16,036 bases of DNA, from NCBI GenBank assembly GCA_964625325.1, contig CAZVBA010000016.1:1-16036 (forward strand), written 5' to 3'. Positions 1 to 6,647 of this stretch are shown in pieces. The position numbers were made by a program, and so were the translations under genes. The number at the start of each line of letters is the position of its first letter. Positions within the stretch are counted from its first letter, which is position 1. This DNA comes from CAZILM01 sp964625325. Lineage in GTDB: Bacteria; Patescibacteriota; Saccharimonadia; Saccharimonadales; CAYVSP01. A model generated the notes under the pieces. That model saw only the letters and a program-made list of their open reading frames with translations. It ran no database searches and was not told the origin of the DNA.

Positions 1-401
1 TGGGTAGCAATCAACTTCTTTTTGGCCCCAGCCTCCTCAAAGAAACACGGGTAGACTCCATTCATTTGGCGAGTTATGTTGCCCTTGAAACGTAGTGTAA
101 TGGTATAGCGTCCAGGATAAAGTAATGCCTGAGTATGTAAGCGAATCTCTTCCAGTGAGCCGTGGTGGTTAATACGTTCCAGCTCAATAGGGCGCTCGGC
201 TTTTTTGTCGTGGTAGGTTATCTCGGCGTCGGTAATTTTGAGGTCTTTTTGGTGCAGCGTCAGTCGCTTAGATGGTCGGCCGACTTTTCGGCCACTCAAC
301 ACGACGCTGCCCTCGAACTGCATGGCTTCAGGATCAATGGCCAGATTGAGCCGATAGTGCTCGGGTACAAATTGTGTAAATAGTCTCATAACCTTTTTCA
401 T
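1..401 (-). CDS. M1 family zinc aminopeptidase, N-terminal fragment (cut by window edge)
   Basis: An open frame of 133 codons runs leftward from the ATG at 401 to the window edge with no stop. The protein opens with MKKVMRLFTQFVPEHYRLNL and continues with a beta-rich region typical of the M1 (PepN/ERAP-like) N-terminal domain. That region includes an LHQKDLKI segment and ends in MNGVYPCFFEEAGAKKKLIA followed by TQ. This last block matches the family signature around G-x-Y-x-S-x-Y...TQ just before the catalytic domain. The HEXXH zinc site would lie beyond the left edge and cannot be seen. M1 enzymes remove N-terminal residues from peptides, usually in the cytoplasm. A second in-frame ATG lies at 389. 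I prefer 401 because an extended -10 box sits just upstream (420-412), which would give a nearly leaderless mRNA. No Shine-Dalgarno precedes 401. The gene is divergent from nusA. Confidence 0.85.
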   Translation of the reverse strand, partial: MKKVMRLFTQFVPEHYRLNLAIDPEAMQFEGSVVLSGRKVGRPSKRLTLHQKDLKITDAEITYHDKKAERPIELERINHHGSLEEIRLHTQALLYPGRYTITLRFKGNITRQMNGVYPCFFEEAGAKKKLIAT

Positions 402-411
402 ATTAATCTGT

Positions 412-420
412 ATTTTAGCA
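412..420 (-). promoter_or_regulatory. Extended -10 promoter for the M1 aminopeptidase gene
   Basis: Read on the minus strand, 420 to 412 is TGCTAAAAT, a full TGn extended -10 followed by TAAAAT. The hexamer ends 10 nt before the ATG at 401, so the transcript would start only a few bases before the start codon. A TTGTCA on the same strand (444-439) is 21 nt upstream. That is too far for an ideal -35, but extended -10 promoters do not need one. The call rests on sequence match only. Confidence 0.5.
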
Positions 421-437
421 TGTTGGCGTAGTGGTAA

Positions 438-466
438 TTGACAATTATCAGGGGAAAATGTAAAAT
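438..466 (+). promoter_or_regulatory. Consensus sigma70-type promoter of nusA
   Basis: A perfect -35 TTGACA (438-443), a 17-nt spacer and -10 TAAAAT (461-466) form the best promoter in the window. Transcription should start near 472-474, giving a leader of about 54 nt before the nusA ATG. The -35 overlaps the TTGTCA of the divergent gene because TTGACAA is nearly its own reverse complement. Confidence 0.8.
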
Positions 467-479
467 AATTCGTGTACTG

Positions 480-504
480 ATCCGGCCCGAAGGTCGGATT
501 TTTT
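480..504 (+). terminator. Intrinsic terminator / attenuator in the nusA leader
   Basis: An 8-bp stem (480-487 with 492-499, one G-U pair) closes a CGAA loop and is followed at once by six T residues (499-504). This has the form of a Rho-independent terminator. It lies between the nusA promoter (start near 473) and the nusA Shine-Dalgarno (516-520), so it would release a leader RNA of about 32 nt unless read through. NusA promotes hairpin-dependent termination, so negative autoregulation is a natural reading, but that is inference. It cannot be the terminator of the left-hand gene, which runs away from it. A 5' stabilising hairpin is an alternative. Confidence 0.6.
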
Positions 505-526
505 CATACCTAACTAGGAGATACAA

Positions 527-1705
527 ATGGATTTAGATGTTAAACAACTGGCTCTAGCAGTCAGAACCATCGCCGAAGAAAAGAACCTGCCCGAAGAAAC
601 CGTACAGGAAGTCGTCGAGCAAGCCTTGGCCGCTGCCTACCGGCGCGATTACGGTGAACGTGAACAAGAAGTCCGCGTCAACATGAACCTAAACACTGGT
701 GATGTTACTGCTTTTGTGACCAAGGAAATCGTTGATGAAGTAACCGACCCGCATTTCGAGATTAGTACTAAAGAAGCCGGCGTTATGAAGAAAAACGCCA
801 AGGCTGGCGATACGATTGAAGTTACGGAGAAGGTGGAGAACTTTGGCCGGGTGGCCGCCCAAACCGCTAAGCAAGTTATTTTGCAGCGCCTGCGTGAAGC
901 CGAACGTGAGATTATCATGGCCGAGTATGAAGATAAAATCGGCACGGTTATCAACGGTATTGTGGCTCGCGTTGAAGGTCGCCTGGTGCGAGTTGATCTC
1001 GGTAAGGCTCAAGGTATTATGCCAATGAGCGAGCAAATCCAAACCGAGCGTTATTACCCTGGCCAACGCCTCAAGGTCTTTCTGAAAGACGTCGAACGCG
1101 GTTTTCGCGGTCCGCAGTTGATTGTATCGCGCGGTTGTCCGGAATTTGTGGATTGGCTGTTCCGAGGTGAAGTGCCGGAAATGGAAAGCGGGGCTGTGGA
1201 GATTAAGGATATTGCCCGTGAAGCCGGCGTGCGCACTAAACTGGCGGTTAACAGTACCGTGCAAGGTGTTGACCCGGTCGGCACCTTTGTCGGCGGCCAT
1301 GGAACACGTGTCAATGCCGTCATGAGTGAGATTGGCGAACAGGAGAAAATCGATATCGTGGTTTGGGATGATAAGCCGGTTACTTACATAACTAACGCGC
1401 TAAGCCCGACTAAAGTTACTGAAGTAAAACTTGATGAGAAGAATAAGAAAGCTACCGTAGTTGTACCCGAAGACCAGCTGAGCATAGCCATTGGCAAGAA
1501 CGGCCAGAACGTTCGACTGGCCAGCAAACTGACCGGTTATGATTTAGACATTACCGCTGAAACCGAAAAGTCTTCGACGCCTGCTGCTGAGCCAAAGACT
1601 GCTGAAGCCAAACCAAAGATGCCTAAACTCAAGAAGAAAGAGCAGCTGGAAAGCTCATTGCTCGAAGCCATCGAAGAACACGGCACCGACGACCAGACAA
1701 AATAA
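527..1705 (+). CDS. nusA: Transcription termination/antitermination factor NusA
   Basis: NusA binds RNA polymerase and nascent RNA, stabilising pauses and modulating termination and antitermination. The 392-residue protein shows the family order: NusA N-terminal domain (about 1-130), an S1 RNA-binding domain (about 137-200, starting IGTVINGIVARVEG), then two KH domains. KH1 contains the hallmark DPVGTFVGGHG (249-259, GxxG loop GGHG) and KH2 contains AIGKNGQN (321-328, GxxG loop GKNG). A charged lysine- and glutamate-rich tail follows (about 345-392). There are no C-terminal acidic repeats of the proteobacterial type. The start is fixed by AGGAG at 516-520, six bases before the ATG. The usual partners rimP, ylxR and infB are not adjacent. 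Here nusA stands alone behind its own promoter and leader terminator, followed by clpC. Confidence 0.97.
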   Translation: MDLDVKQLALAVRTIAEEKNLPEETVQEVVEQALAAAYRRDYGEREQEVRVNMNLNTGDVTAFVTKEIVDEVTDPHFEISTKEAGVMKKNAKAGDTIEVTEKVENFGRVAAQTAKQVILQRLREAEREIIMAEYEDKIGTVINGIVARVEGRLVRVDLGKAQGIMPMSEQIQTERYYPGQRLKVFLKDVERGFRGPQLIVSRGCPEFVDWLFRGEVPEMESGAVEIKDIAREAGVRTKLAVNSTVQGVDPVGTFVGGHGTRVNAVMSEIGEQEKIDIVVWDDKPVTYITNALSPTKVTEVKLDEKNKKATVVVPEDQLSIAIGKNGQNVRLASKLTGYDLDITAETEKSSTPAAEPKTAEAKPKMPKLKKKEQLESSLLEAIEEHGTDDQTK

Positions 1706-1723
1706 ATACAAAACAAGCTGATG

Positions 1724-1750
1724 TTAGCACTCTTGACCCACGAGTGCTAG
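1724..1750 (+). promoter_or_regulatory. CIRCE operator (HrcA binding site) upstream of clpC
   Basis: The inverted repeat TTAGCACTC (1724-1732), nine spacer bases (1733-1741), then GAGTGCTAG (1742-1750) matches the CIRCE consensus TTAGCACTC-N9-GAGTGCTAA at 17 of 18 conserved positions. CIRCE is bound by the heat-shock repressor HrcA, usually in front of groE and dnaK operons. The -35 box of the clpC promoter lies inside its spacer, so HrcA binding should block polymerase directly. hrcA itself is not in this window. Confidence 0.92.
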
Positions 1751-1762
1751 ATTTGGTAATAT
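1733..1762 (+). promoter_or_regulatory. clpC promoter embedded in CIRCE
   Basis: A TTGACC -35 (1733-1738) occupies the CIRCE spacer, and TAATAT (1757-1762) follows after 18 nt as the -10. Transcription would begin near 1769, leaving a leader of about 44 nt. An overlapping TATAGT (1760-1765) is a less well-spaced alternative -10. Confidence 0.65.
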
Positions 1763-1766
1763 AGTA

Positions 1767-1793
1767 TTAGCGATTTACTGAAAATGTCGCTGA
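1767..1793 (+). other. 5'-leader hairpin of clpC mRNA
   Basis: TTAGCGA (1767-1773) can pair with TCGCTGA (1787-1793), giving seven pairs including one G-U around a 13-nt loop. It starts at about the predicted transcription start and ends just before the purine-rich AGAGGG (1795-1800). No T-run follows, so it is not a terminator. It could protect the 5' end or influence access to the ribosome site, but no function is demonstrated. Confidence 0.35.
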
Positions 1794-1812
1794 AAGAGGG
1801 TTAGATAAATCT

Positions 1813-4296
1813 ATGATGCCAAATAGTCCTGACTTTCAGGAATTTTTAAACCACCTAACCGATAATGCACTGGCCAGTCTCAAGCACGCCGATGCCATTG
1901 CCCGCAGTTTCGGCAGCGCTTACATTGGCACTGAACATTTACTACTCGGTGTCTTGGCCCAAGACGCCAGCATGGGCGCTAAAATACTAGGTAATGCCGG
2001 CATTACCCTGGACCGGGCCCGCTTGGCACTGAATCTGACGCCAAAAACACTTGTTATTAATTTAGGTGCCAAAGGCTTGAGTGAAACCGCCAAGCTGACA
2101 CTGAAGATGGCCTACGATGTCGCCCAAGACTTTAACCAAGAGTTCTGCGGCACCGAACATATTTTGTATAGCATTTTGACTCAAAAAAACGCCCGGGCCA
2201 CCACGCTATTGCGCGACATGAACGTCAATGTCGACACGATGGTGAACGAACTGGAACAATTTTTGAACCGCCAGCAGTACGAGGAAAGCGGTGAAGGCGC
2301 TACCGATGCCCGCCGCCGTGGCACTAAGAACCAGCGCAAAACGGCGCTGGATTTCTTTGGCACTGACCTCACGGCCATGGCGCGACAGCACAAACTTGAC
2401 CCGGTGGTCGGCCGCGAACCGCAAATCCGCCGCCTAATTACCATACTTAACCGGCGCACCAAGAATAACCCGGTGTTAATTGGTGAGCCCGGCGTTGGCA
2501 AGACGGCCATCGTTGAGGGTCTGGCTCAACGCATCATCGCCGAGGACGTACCCGACAGCCTGCTCGATAAACGCATCGTCATGCTGGATTTGGCCGGTAT
2601 GATTGCCGGTACTAAGTACCGCGGCGAGTTTGAAGAACGGCTCAAAAAAGTGATGACCGAATTGGAAAATGACAAGAAGACAATTGTCTTTATTGATGAG
2701 TTGCACCTGATTGTTGGCGCCGGTGCCGCCGAAGGCGCCATGGACGCCGGCAATATCCTCAAACCCTCTTTGGCACGCGGCAAAATCCAAGTCGTCGGGG
2801 CTACTACTACGGCCGAATACACTAAACACATTGAAAAGGACGCCGCCCTGGAGCGCCGCTTCCAACCCATCCAAGTGCCTGAAGCAACGGTGGCCGAATC
2901 ATTGGCTATCCTGAAGGGTCTGCGTAAGCATTACGAAGCGTTTCATAACGTTAAAGTCAGCGACGAAGTACTTGACGATACGGTTACGCTGGCAAAACGT
3001 TATATCAACGACCGCTTTATGCCGGACAAAGCCATTGATTTACTTGATGAAACAGCCGCTTATCTACGAGTCGATAAGGGTAAAACTTCGCCCGAGGTTC
3101 GCCGCCTGCAAAAAGAGCTTAAGTTGGCTAATACGCGGCGCGAAGAGGCGGCTGAGCATGAAGATTATGAACGTGCCGCCCTGGAAAAACAGCACGCCAG
3201 TCAAATCAACGAACAACTCAAGAAGCTTCAAGCGGCCGGCAAAAATGCCAACAAACTGGTTATGCATAGCGAGGATGTCGCGGAAGTCGTCGCGCGCATG
3301 ACGGGCGTGCCCGTGACTAAGGTCATCCGTTCCGAAGCCAAATATCTACTGAACCTTGAAAAACAATTAGGAAAATATGTTATCGGCCAGGATGAGGCTG
3401 TGGCGGCCGTTTCCAAAGCCGTTCGTCGCAACCGCACTGGTATCAGCGGCGGCCAGCGCCCAATCGGTTCGTTCATTTTTCTAGGACCGACCGGGGTAGG
3501 TAAAACCGAGCTGGCCCGAGTGCTGGCCCGTGAATTCTTCGGCTCCAGTGAAGCCATGGTTAAGATTGATATGAGCGAGTTCGGCGAACGCCACACCGTC
3601 GCGCGCTTAGTCGGCGCGCCGGCCGGCTACGTCGGCTATGAGGAAGGCGGGCAGTTGACTGACAAGATTCGCCGCCAGCCGTACAGCTTGGTGTTGTTTG
3701 ATGAGATTGAAAAAGCCCACCCGGAAGTCTTCAATATGCTGCTACAGATACTGGAAGACGGCGTATTGACTGACGCCAAGGGCCGTAAAATCGATTTCAC
3801 TAACACCATCGTCATTATGACCAGTAACGTTGGCGCCGATAAGTTGCAAAAAGAAGCTTCGCTAGGCTTTCACGCGACGGCTGCTAATGAGCTAAAAGAT
3901 CTGGCTGAATTGCACGACAACAATAAGGACAAGGTGCTTGATGAGCTCAAGAAAACGATGCGGCCCGAGCTGCTGAACCGTATCGATAAAATCATCGTCT
4001 TCCGCGCCCTGACTAAAAAAGACGTGCTTAAGATTCTGGATCTGCAAATTGAAGAGCTTAAACAACGGCTCGTTAAACACGGCCTGGGCCTGGAAGTAAC
4101 GCCACAGGCCCGACAGCACTTGCTGGAAAACGGTTACGACGCCCACAATGGCGTTCGGCCAATGCGGCGCCTGTTGCAGGATACTATTGAGGACCACATC
4201 GCGTTGGAGCTACTCGATAACCGCTACGGTAAGGGTGATATCGTCGAAGTCGGCGCCAAAGACAAAGAACTGGTTTACGACTCGTCTGCTGAATAA
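1813..4296 (+). CDS. clpC: ClpC-type AAA+ unfoldase, ClpP partner
   Basis: A class I Clp/Hsp100 ATPase of 827 residues that unfolds proteins and threads them into ClpP. The order is standard: a double Clp-N repeat (about 1-150), AAA-1 with Walker A GEPGVGKT (about 222-229) and Walker B IVFIDE (about 291-296), and a middle domain with a UVR-like HEDYERAALEK segment (about 450-462). AAA-2 follows with Walker A GPTGVGKT (about 558-565) and Walker B LVLFDE, then the D2 small domain. An LGF tripeptide near residue 684 sits in the ClpP-docking loop, which argues for ClpC rather than ClpB. Two ATGs lie at 1813 and 1816. The only purine-rich site, AGAGGG at 1795-1800, is 12 or 15 nt upstream, a long spacing. 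The gene is controlled by CIRCE, implying HrcA heat-shock regulation. No ctsR, mcsA or mcsB is adjacent. Confidence 0.96.
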   Translation: MMPNSPDFQEFLNHLTDNALASLKHADAIARSFGSAYIGTEHLLLGVLAQDASMGAKILGNAGITLDRARLALNLTPKTLVINLGAKGLSETAKLTLKMAYDVAQDFNQEFCGTEHILYSILTQKNARATTLLRDMNVNVDTMVNELEQFLNRQQYEESGEGATDARRRGTKNQRKTALDFFGTDLTAMARQHKLDPVVGREPQIRRLITILNRRTKNNPVLIGEPGVGKTAIVEGLAQRIIAEDVPDSLLDKRIVMLDLAGMIAGTKYRGEFEERLKKVMTELENDKKTIVFIDELHLIVGAGAAEGAMDAGNILKPSLARGKIQVVGATTTAEYTKHIEKDAALERRFQPIQVPEATVAESLAILKGLRKHYEAFHNVKVSDEVLDDTVTLAKRYINDRFMPDKAIDLLDETAAYLRVDKGKTSPEVRRLQKELKLANTRREEAAEHEDYERAALEKQHASQINEQLKKLQAAGKNANKLVMHSEDVAEVVARMTGVPVTKVIRSEAKYLLNLEKQLGKYVIGQDEAVAAVSKAVRRNRTGISGGQRPIGSFIFLGPTGVGKTELARVLAREFFGSSEAMVKIDMSEFGERHTVARLVGAPAGYVGYEEGGQLTDKIRRQPYSLVLFDEIEKAHPEVFNMLLQILEDGVLTDAKGRKIDFTNTIVIMTSNVGADKLQKEASLGFHATAANELKDLAELHDNNKDKVLDELKKTMRPELLNRIDKIIVFRALTKKDVLKILDLQIEELKQRLVKHGLGLEVTPQARQHLLENGYDAHNGVRPMRRLLQDTIEDHIALELLDNRYGKGDIVEVGAKDKELVYDSSAE

Positions 4297-4298
4297 GC

Positions 4299-4304
4299 TA
4301 TAAT
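4299..4304 (+). promoter_or_regulatory. -10 box TATAAT for the 4312 gene (predicted leaderless)
   Basis: A consensus TATAAT begins two bases after the clpC stop codon (4294-4296) and ends exactly 7 nt before the GTG at 4312. Transcription starting at about +7 would place the GTG at the 5' end of the mRNA. The intervening GGGGA abuts the start codon and is too close to serve as a Shine-Dalgarno. A weak TTTACG at 4274-4279 is 19 nt upstream. Confidence 0.6.
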
Positions 4305-4311
4305 TTGGGGA

Positions 4312-5253
4312 GTGAAAACGACTTCTCGAAGAGTAGGCAGTTATCTATTTAGCCTTGGTCTGCTAGCGGCTGTTGCCACCGCTTGGTTTCAGCGCGTGGC
4401 CTTGTATGATTGGTGGCGTTTGAGGGATTATTCGCCGCCAGCGGCGATTGTCCAAGTGGTCACTGACTCAACCATGACACCATCGGCCCGGCATATTTTT
4501 TATGTCTACCACCCGGAGCTGGACAACCGCAGTAATTTTAATAGCCACTGTAGTGCCAAAGGTGAGCAAACCATTGTATTGGGCTGCTACGTGGCGCCGG
4601 TTGGCATATATCTCTATGACGTCAAGGACGATCGCTTAAGCGGCGTTATTGAGGTCACAGCGGCCCATGAAATGCTGCACGCCGCCTACGACCGGCTCAG
4701 CCCCAAAGATAAGGACCATATCAATCAACTTATAACCCAGGCCTATGCCGGTGTGACTGACGACCGTATCCGCGCCAACATTGATAATTATAAAAAGCAG
4801 GGTGCCGACGTTACCAATGAATTGCACTCTATTCTAGGCACCGAAGTGCGTAACTTGCCCCCCGAACTTGAGCACTACTACCAACGCTATTTCACTAACC
4901 GCAGCCAAGTGGTGGCTTACTCTGAGAAATACGAGAGAGCTTTTACTTCTCTTAAAAATCAAGCCCAGCAAATTTCGGCTCAGCTTCAGGCGTTGAAGAA
5001 GACTATTGACGCTTTGGAACAGCAACTCTCGCAGCAGCAAGCTGCTCTTGAGAGTGATCGTTCCAGCGTCAGAACCCAGGCCGAAGCCGACAGTTTTAAC
5101 GCTCGGGTCAGAGCTTATAATAATCAGATAAGTTATTTGAATAGTTTGGTGACGCAGTACAACTCATTGCGCGATCAGTACAACCAACTGGCGGTCCAAC
5201 AGCAACAGCTTTTTCAGGCGATCGATAGCCGACCGACCGTCGACACTCAGTAA
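4312..5253 (+). CDS. Membrane-anchored HEXXH metalloprotease-like protein with coiled-coil tail
   Basis: I do not recognise a named family. Visible parts of the 313 residues are: a basic start followed by one hydrophobic segment (about 9-30), predicted to anchor the protein with the rest outside; a globular part with C80 and C92, able to form a disulfide; a zinc-protease motif HEMLH (119-123) preceded by small residues; a following helical stretch with E170 (in NELHS) as a possible third ligand; and a Gln-rich helical region (about 205-305) with strong coiled-coil character. HEXXH followed by a distant Glu is a gluzincin-like layout. The GTG start is chosen because it precedes the hydrophobic segment and lies 7 nt after TATAAT. 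The gene sits between clpC and radA, 15 nt after clpC. Protein quality control or envelope remodelling is inferred from context, and the substrate is unknown. Confidence 0.75.
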   Translation: MKTTSRRVGSYLFSLGLLAAVATAWFQRVALYDWWRLRDYSPPAAIVQVVTDSTMTPSARHIFYVYHPELDNRSNFNSHCSAKGEQTIVLGCYVAPVGIYLYDVKDDRLSGVIEVTAAHEMLHAAYDRLSPKDKDHINQLITQAYAGVTDDRIRANIDNYKKQGADVTNELHSILGTEVRNLPPELEHYYQRYFTNRSQVVAYSEKYERAFTSLKNQAQQISAQLQALKKTIDALEQQLSQQQAALESDRSSVRTQAEADSFNARVRAYNNQISYLNSLVTQYNSLRDQYNQLAVQQQQLFQAIDSRPTVDTQ

Positions 5254-5285
5254 GCGTGGGCTGGCTCGAACACGGTTGAGACGTG

Positions 5286-5291
5286 TAAACT
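5286..5291 (+). promoter_or_regulatory. -10 box TAAACT for radA (predicted leaderless)
   Basis: TAAACT, with TG immediately before it, ends 6 nt before the radA ATG at 5298, so the transcript should begin at or next to the A of the ATG. No Shine-Dalgarno and no convincing -35 are seen in the 44-bp spacer. Confidence 0.5.
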
Positions 5292-5297
5292 ATTACT

Positions 5298-6647
5298 ATG
5301 GCTAAAAAACCTAGTGTGAGGTATGTCTGTAGCAACTGTGGCGCGGTTGCTATGACCTGGAGCGGCCGTTGCCACCAGTGCGGCGAATGGAATACCTTGC
5401 AAGAACAAATTGATATCACCACAGCTAATTTAAAAAGTGGTGGTCGGGCCTTGACAGCCGATAGTGTCGTCAGTCTGGCTAAAAAGGATAACTTAGGACG
5501 CTTACAGACCGGTTTAAACGATGTTGACGTCGTTTTGGGTGGTGGCTTGGTGCTTGGCAGTGTAACGTTGATTGCCGGTCAGCCGGGCATTGGCAAGAGC
5601 ACCTTACTACTTCAGATAGCCCAGCTGGTGGCTGCCAAACAACCGGTGCTATACATCAGCGGTGAAGAATCAGCCCATCAAATCGGCCTGCGCGCCACCC
5701 GTTTGGGGGTGACGTCGTCCAAACTGCAATTGGCCACCAGTACTAGCGCTGATGATATCGCCGCCACTATTAGTACTGGCGAACACAAACTGGTAATTGT
5801 TGATTCTATTCAGACACTCAGTGTTAGCGCCCTCAGCGCCGGTGCCGGTAGTGTCAGCCAAATTACCAACAGCACCCAGTTGATAACTGCCGCGGCTAAA
5901 CAATCAAACACAGCCTTAGTGATTGTCGGCCACGTTACTAAGGAAGGCTCCATCGCTGGTCCCAAGCTACTGGAGCACATGGTTGACGTGGTTCTGCAGC
6001 TCGAAGGCGACCGCTACGGCGGATTTAAATTGTTGCGAGGAATAAAGAACCGTTTTGGGTCGACTAATGAAACCGGCATCTTCGAAATGGTTGACGAGGG
6101 CCTCAAAGCAGTAGAGAACCCATCGGCAGCGCTGCTGGCTGAAAGGCAGGTAACCGATGGCTCGGTGGTTCTGGCCACCATGGAGGGTTCTCGGCCGCTA
6201 TTGGTGGAAGTTCAGGCGCTTGTGAATCGGACTGCCTATGGCTACCCTAAGCGGGCGGCCAGCGGCTTTGACTTGAACCGACTGAACCTTCTTGTTGCCA
6301 TGCTGGAGCGACGCACCAAACTGAACTTGGCCGATCAGGATATCTACATTAACATTGTCGGCGGTATTAAAATCACCGAACCGGCGGCTGATCTGGCCGT
6401 TGTCATGGCGATAGCTTCGGCCGCTCGCGGCATGCAACTCAAAGAAAACGCCGTCGTTTTCGGCGAAGTCGGCTTGTCGGGTGAAGTCCGCCACGTGCCA
6501 CAATTGGAAAAGCGTCTTAGCGAAGCCAAAAAGCTTGGCTTTAATATAGCTATCGGCCCGGCAGTGCGCAGTGGTAAAAAACCGGCATCATTGAAATCAG
6601 TCGGTGATGTACGCACTGCACTCAATCAATTTCTAGAGAAGGACTAA
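5298..6647 (+). CDS. radA: DNA repair protein RadA/Sms
   Basis: RadA is a RecA-related ATPase that helps process recombination intermediates and branch migration. All family parts are visible in the 449 residues: an N-terminal C4 zinc finger with C11, C14, C25 and C28; a RecA-like core with Walker A GQPGIGKST (94-102); the RadA-specific KNRFG motif (250-254); and a C-terminal Lon-like domain (about 270-449) containing GYPKRAASGFDLNRL and FGEVGLSGEVR. Length is normal. The ATG is directly followed by the zinc-finger region, which supports this start. There is no Shine-Dalgarno and TAAACT lies 6 nt upstream, so the mRNA is probably leaderless. The stop at 6645-6647 overlaps the tail of the convergent penicillin-binding protein gene by 4 bp. 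clpC lies two genes upstream, reminiscent of the Firmicutes clpC-radA association. Confidence 0.96.
   Translation: MAKKPSVRYVCSNCGAVAMTWSGRCHQCGEWNTLQEQIDITTANLKSGGRALTADSVVSLAKKDNLGRLQTGLNDVDVVLGGGLVLGSVTLIAGQPGIGKSTLLLQIAQLVAAKQPVLYISGEESAHQIGLRATRLGVTSSKLQLATSTSADDIAATISTGEHKLVIVDSIQTLSVSALSAGAGSVSQITNSTQLITAAAKQSNTALVIVGHVTKEGSIAGPKLLEHMVDVVLQLEGDRYGGFKLLRGIKNRFGSTNETGIFEMVDEGLKAVENPSAALLAERQVTDGSVVLATMEGSRPLLVEVQALVNRTAYGYPKRAASGFDLNRLNLLVAMLERRTKLNLADQDIYINIVGGIKITEPAADLAVVMAIASAARGMQLKENAVVFGEVGLSGEVRHVPQLEKRLSEAKKLGFNIAIGPAVRSGKKPASLKSVGDVRTALNQFLEKD

Noticed and set aside
162..383. Plus-strand open frame of 73 codons at the left edge
   Set aside because: The minus strand here encodes a clear M1 aminopeptidase N-terminus, so the plus frame is a shadow.
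689..1300. Open frame of 203 codons on the minus strand inside nusA
   Set aside because: It lies wholly opposite a certain gene and its composition looks like a reverse-strand artefact, with no ribosome site or domain signal.
1724..1750. Inverted repeat after nusA read as a transcription terminator
   Set aside because: No T-run follows and the repeat matches CIRCE almost perfectly, with the 9-nt spacer of that operator.
2476..2874. Minus-strand open frames of 114-132 codons within clpC
   Set aside because: Overlapping shadows of AAA-1 coding sequence. Two of them occupy different frames of the same stretch, as expected from GC-rich third positions.
4305..4311. GGGGA before the GTG at 4312 as a Shine-Dalgarno
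   Set aside because: It directly touches the start codon, leaving no spacing for ribosome binding. The TATAAT 7 nt upstream gives a better explanation as a leaderless start.
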